A stretch of 32,189 nt of DNA from the NCBI GenBank assembly GCA_016933425.1, contig JAFGAY010000316.1, positions 1-32,189 of the forward strand, written 5' to 3'. Shown here piece by piece: positions 7,340-14,284 of the stretch. The stretch comes from Pirellulales bacterium. GTDB taxonomy: Bacteria > Planctomycetota > Planctomycetia > Pirellulales > Thermoguttaceae. A program made the translations under genes and the position numbers. Positions within the stretch are counted from its first letter, which is position 1; the number at the start of each line of letters is the position of its first letter. The notes under the pieces are model-generated. The model was not told the DNA's origin and did not search any database. It saw only the letters and a program-made list of their open reading frames with translations.

Positions 7340-9460
7340 GTGAAAGTACGTGTAGAAAAACAAATCGGCGCCAGTGTTTTCTCGATGGAAACCGGCCAGT
7401 TGGCCAAGCAGGCGGCGGGAAGCTGCCTGGTGCGCTATGGAGATACGGTCGTGCTGTGCACGGCCAGTACGGGCCCCCCGCGGCCCGGCATCGACTTTTT
7501 TCCCCTCTCGTGCGATTATCGCGAGCGGGTGGCGGCGGCGGGCAAGTTTCCCGGCGGCTTTTTAAAACGCGAGGGGCGGCCCACCATGAAGGAAACGCTC
7601 ACCTCGCGGTTGATCGACCGCCCCATCCGGCCGCTGTTTCCCGAATGGTTCCACGACGAAGTCCAATGCCAGGCGTTTGTTCTGGCCAGCGATCGGCAAA
7701 ACGACGGCGACGTTCTGGCGATGAGCGGCGCGGCCACCGCGCTGGCCCTGTCGCCCTTGCCGTTCTTGGGGCCCTTGGCCTCCATCCGCCTTGGATACGT
7801 CGACGGTCAGTTCATCCCGTTTCCCACCCAGGACGATCTCGAGGAAAGCGACCTTGATCTGATTATCTCGGGCAGCAAGGACGCCGTGTTGATGATCGAG
7901 GGCTTTGCCCGCGAGTTGTCCGAGGATCTGATGGCCGAAGCGGTCATGCAGGCCCACGAATACATTCGCCAGATCTGCGATTTGCAAATCGAGCTGGCTG
8001 AGAAAGCGGGCGTCCAGAAGGCCGCCTACGAGGTTCCCGAACCCGACGCGCTGCGCGAAACGATCCGCGAGAAATACTACGATGCGTTGTTCGCGGCCAA
8101 GCGGACCGAGGGCAAACTTGCCCGGGCCGAAGCATGCGACGCGGTGAAAGCCAGGGCCGTCCAGGAATTGATTCCCGATCCGGCAGCCGAAGACGCCATT
8201 GACATGGCGCGGTTCAAGTCGATCTGGCACGAGCTCGAAGCGCAAGTTATCCGCGACCAGATCCTCTCGGGCACGCGGCCCGACGGCCGGGGAACCAAGG
8301 AACTCCGCGAGATCACGTGCGAGGTCGATCTTCTGCCCCGGGTGCACGGTTCCGCCCTGTTCCAACGCGGTGAAACCCAATCGTTGGTAACCGTCACGCT
8401 GGGCACGGGCCGCGACGAGCAGCGGGTCGACGGGTTGATCGAGGAATACACGAAGAAATTCATGCTCGACTACTACTTCCCGCCGTTCTCGGTCGGAGAG
8501 GTTCGGCCCATCCGAGGACCCGGCCGCCGGGAGATCGGCCACGGGGCCTTGGCCGAGCGGAGCGTCAAGCCGGTGCTGCCCGCCGCCGACGAATTTCCCT
8601 ACACGATCCGCATCATTTCCGACATCCTCGAATCGAACGGTTCCAGTTCGATGGCCAGTGTTTGCGCCGCGACGCTCGGGCTGATGGCCGCCGGGGTGCA
8701 AATCAGCAATCCCGTGGCCGGCATCTCCGTCGGTCTGGTCAAGAACGACGACCGCTGGGTTCTGCTGACCGACATCATCGGCGACGAAGATCATTTCGGC
8801 GACATGGATTTCAAGATCGCCGGCACGCAGAACGGCATCACGGGCATTCAGCTCGATCTGAAGACCAACGGGATCAGCGAGGAAATTATCCGCGCCACGC
8901 TCGTCCAATCGCGCGAGGCCCGAATCGAAATCCTCCGCAAGATGCTCACGGCCATTCCGCAGCCCAGACCGGAAATTTCCCACTGGGCGCCGCGATTGCT
9001 GCGCACGCACATTGATCCCGAAAAGATCGGCTTGCTGATCGGGCCCGGTGGAAAGATGATCCGGTCGATCCAGGAAGAAACCGGCGCGTCGATCGACGTC
9101 GAGGACGACGGCACCGTGACGATCGCCTCGACCGATTCCGAGGGAGCCAAGGAAGCGCTGGCCCGGGTCGAAGCGCTCACCGCGTCGGTCGAAGTCGGCC
9201 GGATTTATCACGGCCGCGTCACCAGCGTGAAGGACTTCGGCGCGTTTATCGAGATCCTGCCCGGCAAGGACGGACTCTGCCACATCAGCGAGCTGGCCGA
9301 GGGTTACGTGGCCAGCGTCGGCGACGTGTGCAAGGTCGGCGACAAGCTCGACGTCAAGGTCATCTCGATCGACGAACAAGACCGCGTCAAACTGAGCCGC
9401 AAGGCGGTGCTGGCCGAGGAGAAAAACGCAAAGACCGGCGCCAACGGCGACGGAGTGTAG
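7340..9460 (+). CDS. pnp: Polyribonucleotide nucleotidyltransferase (PNPase)
   Basis: A 706-residue protein matching PNPase over its full usual length. PNPase is a trimeric 3'-5' phosphorolytic exoribonuclease of the RNA decay machinery. Order: first RNase PH domain (KREGRPTMKETLTSRLIDRP), an alpha-helical linker, and a second RNase PH domain with the catalytic cluster DEDHFGDMDFK at about residues 480-491, which keeps the Asp, Asp, Lys equivalents of E. coli D486, D492 and K494. Then come a KH domain (EKIGLLIGPGGKMIRSIQEE, about 558-615) and an S1 domain (GRVTSVKDFGAFIEILPGKD, about 620-690). The start is GTG at 7340, with GGAAGG upstream. A strong intrinsic terminator follows at 9561. In many bacteria PNPase represses its own message; no such site is evident here. 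Confidence 0.98.
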   Translation: MKVRVEKQIGASVFSMETGQLAKQAAGSCLVRYGDTVVLCTASTGPPRPGIDFFPLSCDYRERVAAAGKFPGGFLKREGRPTMKETLTSRLIDRPIRPLFPEWFHDEVQCQAFVLASDRQNDGDVLAMSGAATALALSPLPFLGPLASIRLGYVDGQFIPFPTQDDLEESDLDLIISGSKDAVLMIEGFARELSEDLMAEAVMQAHEYIRQICDLQIELAEKAGVQKAAYEVPEPDALRETIREKYYDALFAAKRTEGKLARAEACDAVKARAVQELIPDPAAEDAIDMARFKSIWHELEAQVIRDQILSGTRPDGRGTKELREITCEVDLLPRVHGSALFQRGETQSLVTVTLGTGRDEQRVDGLIEEYTKKFMLDYYFPPFSVGEVRPIRGPGRREIGHGALAERSVKPVLPAADEFPYTIRIISDILESNGSSSMASVCAATLGLMAAGVQISNPVAGISVGLVKNDDRWVLLTDIIGDEDHFGDMDFKIAGTQNGITGIQLDLKTNGISEEIIRATLVQSREARIEILRKMLTAIPQPRPEISHWAPRLLRTHIDPEKIGLLIGPGGKMIRSIQEETGASIDVEDDGTVTIASTDSEGAKEALARVEALTASVEVGRIYHGRVTSVKDFGAFIEILPGKDGLCHISELAEGYVASVGDVCKVGDKLDVKVISIDEQDRVKLSRKAVLAEEKNAKTGANGDGV

Positions 9461-9465
9461 ATTTC

Positions 9466-9490
9466 ACCACGGAGACTCGGAGGCACCGAG
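9466..9490. repeat. Short CGGAG-periodic repeat after pnp
   Basis: Directly after the pnp stop, caccacggagactcggagg continues as caccgag, a 9-10-nt periodic arrangement of CGGAG units. It resembles in style the other short-period intergenic repeats of this window. No second copy of this exact type was found here, so the call rests on internal periodicity. Confidence 0.4.
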
Positions 9491-9506
9491 CCCTCGCGAA
9501 CGATAG

Positions 9507-9533
9507 GGTGGGTCGAGCACGGCGAGACCTACC
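9507..9533. repeat. Palindromic GGTGGGTC...GACCTACC element
   Basis: Arms 9507-9514 (ggtgggtc) and 9526-9533 (gacctacc) pair over 8 positions with a single G-U wobble, around an 11-nt loop. It lies between pnp and its terminator. I regard it as another small palindromic intergenic element. Confidence 0.5.
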
Positions 9534-9560
9534 GTGATAACTTTTTGTTTAGCCATTCGA

Positions 9561-9596
9561 CAGGCGGGCCACCCAAGCGGCGGCCCGCCTGTTTTT
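9561..9596 (+). terminator. Rho-independent terminator of pnp
   Basis: A perfect 10-bp stem CAGGCGGGCC / GGCCCGCCTG (9561-9570 and 9582-9591) with an 11-nt loop is followed immediately by TTTTT (9592-9596). It is the clearest intrinsic terminator in the window and separates pnp transcription from the kinase-regulator pair. Confidence 0.9.
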
Positions 9597-9670
9597 CGCG
9601 CCGGCCGTCACCGGGCACCGCCGTCTTGTACAATCGCCCCTTCTCCCGGATAATAACTTTTTCCTGCTCC

Positions 9671-9734
9671 CTTCGTGCTCTTCGCGCCCTTCGTGGTGAA
9701 AAAAGAAACCACGAAGGACGCAAAGGACGCGAAG
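9671..9734. repeat. Inverted CTTCGTG/ACGAAG 9-nt-period repeat
   Basis: The left arm 9671-9697 consists of three 9-nt units (cttcgtgct, cttcgcgcc, cttcgtggt). The right arm 9708-9734 is its imperfect reverse complement (22 of 27 positions), separated by a 10-nt A-rich loop. Related sequence occurs at 12140-12166 (24 of 27 identical to the left arm) and, inverted, at 18895-18921 (19 of 27). The right arm ends 1 nt before the kinase ATG, so its AAGGA probably acts as the ribosome-binding site. Confidence 0.85.
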
Positions 9735-9735
9735 C

Positions 9736-10482
9736 ATGACCGATTCCGATCGATTCCCAACCGACCCGGACCGAAAGCTGGCCGATCGCTATCAGGAGAT
9801 CGCCCGGCTGGCCGGCGGGCTTGCGCACGAGATTAAAAACCCGCTGTCGACGATCCGGCTGAACATGGAGTTGCTGGCCGAAGATCTGGCCGAGAGCGAT
9901 TCGGCCCGCGACCGCCGGGCGCTGCGCAAAGTCCGGGTCGTCGAGCAGGAATGCCAGCGGCTTCAGGACCTGTTGGACAATTTTCTCAGCTACACGAAGA
10001 TCCGCGCGCTGCGGCTGGAGCCGGCCAGCCTGAACGAGCAGATCGAGCGCGTGCTGGACTTCTTTCGCCCCAAGGCCAAGCAGGCCGGCATCGAATTGGC
10101 CACCTATCTCTCGGCCGATCTGCCCACCGTGCTGTTGGACCGCGAGGCATTCCACGGGGCCCTGCTCAACCTGGTGCTCAACGCCGAGCAGGCCATCGAG
10201 CGCGGCGGTCAGATCGTCCTGCGGACCTACGCCACGGGCGACGGTGTGGCCCTCGATTTGATCGACACGGGCTGCGGTATGGACGAGGACACGCGGTCGC
10301 GGATTTTCGACGCCTTCTTTTCGACGAAAAGCGGCGGATCGGGCCTCGGTCTGCCCACAACCCGAAAAATCGTCGAGGCCCACGGCGGCCAAATCACCGT
10401 CCAAAGCGAACCCGGCCACGGCACCCAATTCACCATCAAACTGCCCGTGCCGGCACGCCTGGCGGCGGGCGGAACGAAGTAG
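9736..10482 (+). CDS. Soluble NtrB-like sensor histidine kinase
   Basis: A 248-residue kinase with no membrane segment and no recognisable sensor domain. The HisKA H-box is LAGGLAHEIKNPLSTIRLNM with the phosphorylated His at residue 31. The HATPase domain shows the N-box LLNLVLNAEQAI, G1 LIDTGCGMDED and G2 GGSGLGLPTTRKIV. This minimal layout resembles the catalytic core of NtrB/ZraS-type kinases that work with sigma-54 regulators. The next gene, 92 nt downstream on the same strand, is such a regulator, so they are a likely cognate pair. Input must come from the first 20 residues, a partner protein or a cytoplasmic signal. The start is unusual in taking its Shine-Dalgarno from an inverted repeat. 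Kinase assignment is certain; the signal is unknown. Confidence 0.93.
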   Translation: MTDSDRFPTDPDRKLADRYQEIARLAGGLAHEIKNPLSTIRLNMELLAEDLAESDSARDRRALRKVRVVEQECQRLQDLLDNFLSYTKIRALRLEPASLNEQIERVLDFFRPKAKQAGIELATYLSADLPTVLLDREAFHGALLNLVLNAEQAIERGGQIVLRTYATGDGVALDLIDTGCGMDEDTRSRIFDAFFSTKSGGSGLGLPTTRKIVEAHGGQITVQSEPGHGTQFTIKLPVPARLAAGGTK

Positions 10483-10539
10483 GGGGTCAGCGGTTCGGAC
10501 ATGGAACGTGAGGCGAGGGGTGTGGTGTAAAGGCCTAAT

Positions 10540-10552
10540 CCCTACCCCCGCC
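10540..10552 (-). repeat. GGCGGGGGTAGGG motif copy
   Basis: On the minus strand this spacer reads ggcgggggtaggg, the same 13-mer as at 14101-14113 on the plus strand; 11 of its bases recur at 26246-26256. G-rich and intergenic in all three places. Confidence 0.5.
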
Positions 10553-10574
10553 TCTGGCCGCTCGACCGGCGATA

Positions 10575-12005
10575 ATGTATCATCATCGCATGGTTCCTAA
10601 AGAAAAAACTCCGAAACAGCCGGCCCCGGACGCGGTTCCCGCCGCGCCGATCGAAGTCCTCATCGTCGATAACGACGCGGCCCATGCCGAGGTGGTTGCC
10701 GAGAGCCTCGATCGAGTGGGATTTCATTGCCAGGTGGCCACCTCCGGCGCTCAGGGCGCCCAGATGATCGAACAAGGGGAATTCGACGTCATTGTTACTG
10801 ATCTGGTGATGAATGACATCGACGGCCTGGGCATTCTCGATCGGGCCAAGCAGTGCTTGCCCGACTGCGAGGTCATTCTCATGACGGGCCACGGGACGAT
10901 TCCCTCGGCGGTCGAGGCGATGCAGCGCGGGGCGTTCAACTACCTGCTCAAACCGTTGAAGATCGAGCAGCTTCGCGCAGTAGCCCAAAAGGCGGCCCAA
11001 GGCAGCGCACTGCGGCGCGACAACCTCGAACTGAAGCGCCGGCTCGACGAGAAATTCGGGTTCGAGGGCGTCATCGGCGACAGCCGCCAGATGCGCGACG
11101 TGATCGAGCGGCTCAAACGGATCGCCCCGACCGACGCCACGGTGCTCATCCAAGGCGAGACGGGCACCGGCAAGGAGCTGGTCGCCCAATCGATCCATCA
11201 GAACAGTCCGCGGAAAAACAAGCCGTTTGTCGCGCTCAACTGCGCGGCGTTGAGCGAGAACATTCTTGAAAGCGAGCTGTTCGGCCACGTCAAAGGCGCG
11301 TTTACCGACGCCTCGGCCGATCGGGTCGGCAAGTTCGAGTATGCCCACGGCGGCACCATGTTTCTCGACGAGGTGGGCGACATGCCCATGCCCACCCAAA
11401 TCAAGCTGCTTCGCGTTCTCGAAAACGGCGAGATTACCCGAGTAGGCTCGAACGATCCGATCCGAGTCAACGTCCGCGTCTTGTCGGCCACCAACCAGAG
11501 CCTCGAGGACGCGATCCGCGATGGGACGTTTCGCAGCGACCTTTATCATCGGCTCAAGGTCGTTTCGATCCGGTTGCCGACGCTGCGCGAGCGTGCCGAG
11601 GACATTCCCATTCTGATCGACCACTTTATCCGCGAGTTTGCCGCGCGCCACGACAAGCGGATTCGCGGCATGTCGCCCGCCGCGCGCCGGCGGCTGCTTG
11701 CCTACGATTGGCCGGGCAACGTTCGCCAGTTGCGCAACATGATCGAGAGCATGGTCGTGGTCGATTACGACGGCTTGTTGGACGTCGACGACCTGCCCGA
11801 GGAATTGGCCGATTCGACCGAGCCGGCCGAACCTTCGACCGCCGCTTCGCTTACCGCATTGGTTGGCAAACCGCTCGAGGAAATCGACCGCATGTTTATC
11901 GTCGAAACGCTCAAAGTGGCCGGCGGCAACCGCGAGGAAGCCGCGAAAATGCTGGGCATCGGGGAAAGAACGCTCTATCGGAAGATCAAGGAATTCGAAC
12001 TCTGA
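10575..12005 (+). CDS. Sigma-54-dependent NtrC-family response regulator
   Basis: 476 residues with the three NtrC domains. The receiver has the phosphoacceptor Asp at residue 76 ([14 protein letters not shown]) and the Lys in YLLKPLK. The AAA+ domain has Walker [13 protein letters not shown] (about 194), Walker [14 protein letters not shown] and the arginine-finger region SDLYHRLKV. The C-terminal Fis-type helix-turn-helix is [20 protein letters not shown]. Phosphorylation by a kinase, presumably the upstream gene, would drive ATP-dependent activation of sigma-54 promoters. The sigma-54 contact loop, usually GAFTGA, reads GAFTDA at 241-246. The start could also be the ATG at 10590; neither has a clear Shine-Dalgarno. 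Target promoters cannot be told from the sequence. Confidence 0.95.
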   Translation: MYHHRMVPKEKTPKQPAPDAVPAAPIEVLIVDNDAAHAEVVAESLDRVGFHCQVATSGAQGAQMIEQGEFDVIVTDLVMNDIDGLGILDRAKQCLPDCEVILMTGHGTIPSAVEAMQRGAFNYLLKPLKIEQLRAVAQKAAQGSALRRDNLELKRRLDEKFGFEGVIGDSRQMRDVIERLKRIAPTDATVLIQGETGTGKELVAQSIHQNSPRKNKPFVALNCAALSENILESELFGHVKGAFTDASADRVGKFEYAHGGTMFLDEVGDMPMPTQIKLLRVLENGEITRVGSNDPIRVNVRVLSATNQSLEDAIRDGTFRSDLYHRLKVVSIRLPTLRERAEDIPILIDHFIREFAARHDKRIRGMSPAARRRLLAYDWPGNVRQLRNMIESMVVVDYDGLLDVDDLPEELADSTEPAEPSTAASLTALVGKPLEEIDRMFIVETLKVAGGNREEAAKMLGIGERTLYRKIKEFEL

Positions 12006-12018
12006 CGACATAAAAAAG

Positions 12019-12095
12019 GGAACACTAATTCTCGCTAATCGGCACTAATTTTCTTCATCCCTAAATCAGCGTGGATCAGCATGGATCAGTGTTCC
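12019..12095. repeat. Large imperfect inverted repeat with CACTAAT/GGATCAG units
   Basis: Two 33-nt arms (12019-12051 and 12063-12095) are reverse complements at 24 of 33 positions. Each arm carries a tandem pattern of about 10 nt: ggaacactaatt, ctcgctaatc, ggcactaattt on the left and aatcagcgtgg, atcagcatgg, atcagtgttcc on the right. It fills most of the regulator-mutL spacer, together with a CTTCGTG repeat copy at 12140. Confidence 0.75.
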
Positions 12096-12139
12096 TGAAA
12101 AAATAATTCTGAAATTGAGCAACTCCCGAAAGGGTTTTT

Positions 12140-12166
12140 CTTCGTGCTCTTCGTGACCTTTGTGGT
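12140..12166. repeat. CTTCGTG 9-nt-period repeat, second copy
   Basis: cttcgtgctcttcgtgac plus ctttgtggt matches the left arm at 9671-9697 at 24 of 27 positions. Only a weak right arm is seen. It lies about 35 nt upstream of the mutL start. Confidence 0.75.
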
Positions 12167-12201
12167 CAGAAACCGTCGTGCATGAAGCCTGGGCATTTCC
12201 C

Positions 12202-14097
12202 ATGCGTATCCATCGTCTTTCCCAAGCCCTGATCAACAAGATCGCCGCCGGCGAGGTGATCGAGCGGCCGGCAAGCGTCGTGAAGGAGTTGATGGAAAAC
12301 GCCGTCGACGCCGGGGCAACGCGCATCCACGTGTCGGTCGGGGCGGGGGGAACCGACATGATCCGCGTGGTCGACAACGGGTGCGGCATCGCCGCCGGCG
12401 AATTGGAGTTGGCCCTCACGGCCCACGCCACGAGTAAAATCCACGACGCGGACGACCTGTTTCGCGTCGGCACGCTCGGCTTTCGCGGCGAGGCGCTGGC
12501 CTCGATCGCCGAGGTGAGCCAACTCGTCTTGCGCAGCCGCGCGGCCGACCAGCCCGAGGGCGCTCAGATCGAAGCGACCGGCGGCCGGCTTTCGACGGTG
12601 GGCCCGTGCGGCGCGCCGGTCGGCACGACCATCGAGGTTCGCAATCTGTTTTACAACGTGCCGGTCCGCCGCAAAGGCCTCCGCACGGCCGCGACCGAAC
12701 TGGGACACGTTAAGGAAACCTTCACGCGAATCGCCCTGGCGCTGCCCCAGATCGACTTCGTGCTGTCGAACAACGACCGGCCCATTTTCGACCTGTCGGG
12801 CACAGGCCGGTGGCGCGACCGGATCGCCACTTTCTTTGGCCGCGAGCTGGCCGACAACCTCATTTGGGTCGAAAACACCGACGGCGACGTGCAACTTTCC
12901 GGCTACGTGGCCCATCCAAGCCATAGCCGGGCGAACAACCAGATGCAGTATTTGTTTCTCAACTGCCGCTACATCCGCGACCGCTCGCTGCAACACGCCC
13001 TGCGCGAGGCCTACCGCGGCTTGCTGCTGGCCGGCCGTTTTCCCATCGCCTTTTTGAATCTGGCCATGCCGCCCGAGGACGTCGACGTGAACGTCCATCC
13101 GACGAAAATCGAGGTTCGATTCCACAACGCGGGCCAGCACTACGGCCAGCTACTGTCGACCCTGCGAACCAAGTTTCTTTCGACCGACCTTCACGTTCGC
13201 GTCCGCGGCGAGTCGGAGGACCCGACCGGCGCCCACGACGACGACCAGGCGGACCGGCTGCGCGACGAATTGGTCGGCTGGGCCAAGGGCAAGGTGGCCC
13301 AATGGGAAGTGGACGCGGCCGAGGAGCTCGGAGAGGAAGTGCAGCGGACGTTCGACGCGTCCGAGCCGCGCGAGCCGCTTTCGATCACGCGGCTCGACCG
13401 GCCCTGGGCTCCGGCCGGCGGCACGCGCGGCACAGCGCCGGCCGGCCACTCTGATGCCGTCGCCGAGCCCGACGCGGGCGGCTGCGGAGAACCGAACCTG
13501 GCGGCGCGCGTGCCGGCCGGTTCCGCCTCGCTCCGCGCCGTTCAGCTTCACAACCGCTACCTCGTGACCGAGAGCGACGATGCCTTGGTTATATTCGACC
13601 AGCACGCGCTACACGAGCGGATTCTTTACGAGCAGTTGCGCAGCCGGCTGGCCGCGAGCCCCTTGGAAACGCAGAGCCTGCTGGTGCCCGAGCCGGTCGA
13701 TTTGGCGCCGGCCGAGGCGGCCGCCGTGGTCGAGCACCGCGACACGCTTGGCCGGTTGGGAATGAACGTCGAGCCGTTCGGCGGCGACACGGTGCTCATA
13801 TCGGGCTATCCGGCCATGCTGGCCAACCTGCCGCCGGCCGAGGTGCTCCGCGAGTTGCTCGAACCGCTTTTGACGGCCGGGCGCGAAGCGGCCCGCGACG
13901 CCTTGCTCGACGACCTGCTGCACGCCATTGCCTGCAAGGCGGCGATCAAGGCGGGCGACCGTCTCGCGCCGGAGGAAATCACGTCGCTCTTGGAGCAGCG
14001 CCACCTGGTCGACAACGCCCATCACTGTCCCCACGGGCGGCCCACGGCGCTGGTCTTCACCCGGGAAGAATTGGACAAAAGATTCAAGAGGACGTAA
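12202..14097 (+). CDS. mutL: DNA mismatch repair protein MutL (endonuclease type)
   Basis: The track starts at 12160, but the conserved MutL N-terminus MRIHRLSQALINKIAAGEVI begins at the ATG at 12202, giving 631 residues. The N-terminal GHKL ATPase has ENAVDAGATRI, DNGCGI, ATSKI and GFRGEALASI, followed by the transducer domain. A Pro/Ala/Glu-rich linker (about 355-430) leads to the C-terminal dimerisation domain. That domain has DQHALHERILYE at 466-477, a full DQHA(X)2E(X)4E metal motif, plus ACKAAIKAG and HCPHGRPTA, so this MutL should nick DNA itself, as in bacteria without MutH. MutL couples MutS mismatch recognition to strand removal; mutS is not in the window. No strong Shine-Dalgarno precedes the start. 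The linker contains a GC-rich 13-mer also present in the rpsO-pnp spacer. Confidence 0.96.
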   Translation: MRIHRLSQALINKIAAGEVIERPASVVKELMENAVDAGATRIHVSVGAGGTDMIRVVDNGCGIAAGELELALTAHATSKIHDADDLFRVGTLGFRGEALASIAEVSQLVLRSRAADQPEGAQIEATGGRLSTVGPCGAPVGTTIEVRNLFYNVPVRRKGLRTAATELGHVKETFTRIALALPQIDFVLSNNDRPIFDLSGTGRWRDRIATFFGRELADNLIWVENTDGDVQLSGYVAHPSHSRANNQMQYLFLNCRYIRDRSLQHALREAYRGLLLAGRFPIAFLNLAMPPEDVDVNVHPTKIEVRFHNAGQHYGQLLSTLRTKFLSTDLHVRVRGESEDPTGAHDDDQADRLRDELVGWAKGKVAQWEVDAAEELGEEVQRTFDASEPREPLSITRLDRPWAPAGGTRGTAPAGHSDAVAEPDAGGCGEPNLAARVPAGSASLRAVQLHNRYLVTESDDALVIFDQHALHERILYEQLRSRLAASPLETQSLLVPEPVDLAPAEAAAVVEHRDTLGRLGMNVEPFGGDTVLISGYPAMLANLPPAEVLRELLEPLLTAGREAARDALLDDLLHAIACKAAIKAGDRLAPEEITSLLEQRHLVDNAHHCPHGRPTALVFTREELDKRFKRT

Positions 14098-14099
14098 AC

Positions 14100-14125
14100 G
14101 GGCGGGGGTAGGGGGTATAAGGGGG
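14100..14125 (+). other. G-quadruplex-prone G-run cluster after mutL
   Basis: Three bases after the mutL stop, GGG-c-GGGGG-ta-GGGGG-tataa-GGGGG gives four G-runs with loops of 1, 2 and 5 nt, a textbook quadruplex pattern on the coding strand. The first part shares the ggcgggggtaggg 13-mer with 10540-10552 (minus). Confidence 0.6.
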
Positions 14126-14156
14126 TGTTCCCGGTTTTGCGGTGTACCCTGTGACA

Positions 14157-14181
14157 TGGAGGGCCGCGCTCCGTCGTGGCC
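14157..14181. repeat. GGAGGGCC(G/A)CGCTCCGTCGTGGCC palindromic repeat, copy 1
   Basis: 25 nt that differ at one position from 21359-21383. The core GGCCGCG-ctccgt-CGTGGCC pairs over 7 positions with one G-U wobble; in the other copy that position is A-U. Located in the mutL-aroDE spacer upstream of the candidate promoter. Confidence 0.8.
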
Positions 14182-14192
14182 GGAGCGGTTTC

Positions 14193-14221
14193 TTTCCATC
14201 CATCGCCCGCCAAGCTACAAT
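14193..14221 (+). promoter_or_regulatory. Candidate sigma-70 promoter for aroDE
   Basis: TTTCCA (14193-14198), a 17-nt spacer and TACAAT (14216-14221), about 63 nt upstream of the aroDE ATG. The -10 matches consensus at 5/6 and the -35 at 4/6. Confidence 0.45.
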
Positions 14222-14241
14222 GTTAGAAATCGGCTACCATT

Positions 14242-14283
14242 ACCCCCGAAATCCCCGAATCCCGAATATCCCATAATCCCTTC
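14242..14283. repeat. C-run/AAT short-period repeat before aroDE
   Basis: Runs of C separated by gaat, gaaat, gaatat and ataat with a 7-8-nt period, ending 1 nt before the aroDE ATG. Related to the CCCAAAT repeat at 6564 and its inverse at 20760. Because it occupies the ribosome-binding position, aroDE lacks a purine-rich Shine-Dalgarno. Confidence 0.6.
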
Positions 14284-14284
14284 C

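Noticed and set aside
7562-9379. 605-aa minus-strand ORF opposite pnp
   Set aside because: Exact shadow of a certain gene; the composition (Asp/Gly/Arg/His-rich, no motifs) is that of antisense reading in a GC-rich genome.
9549-9737. Small minus ORF with HHEGREEHEG peptide
   Set aside because: This peptide style arises from translating the CTTCGTG repeat; no ribosome-binding site or homologue is evident. The same applies to the frame at 12066-12473.
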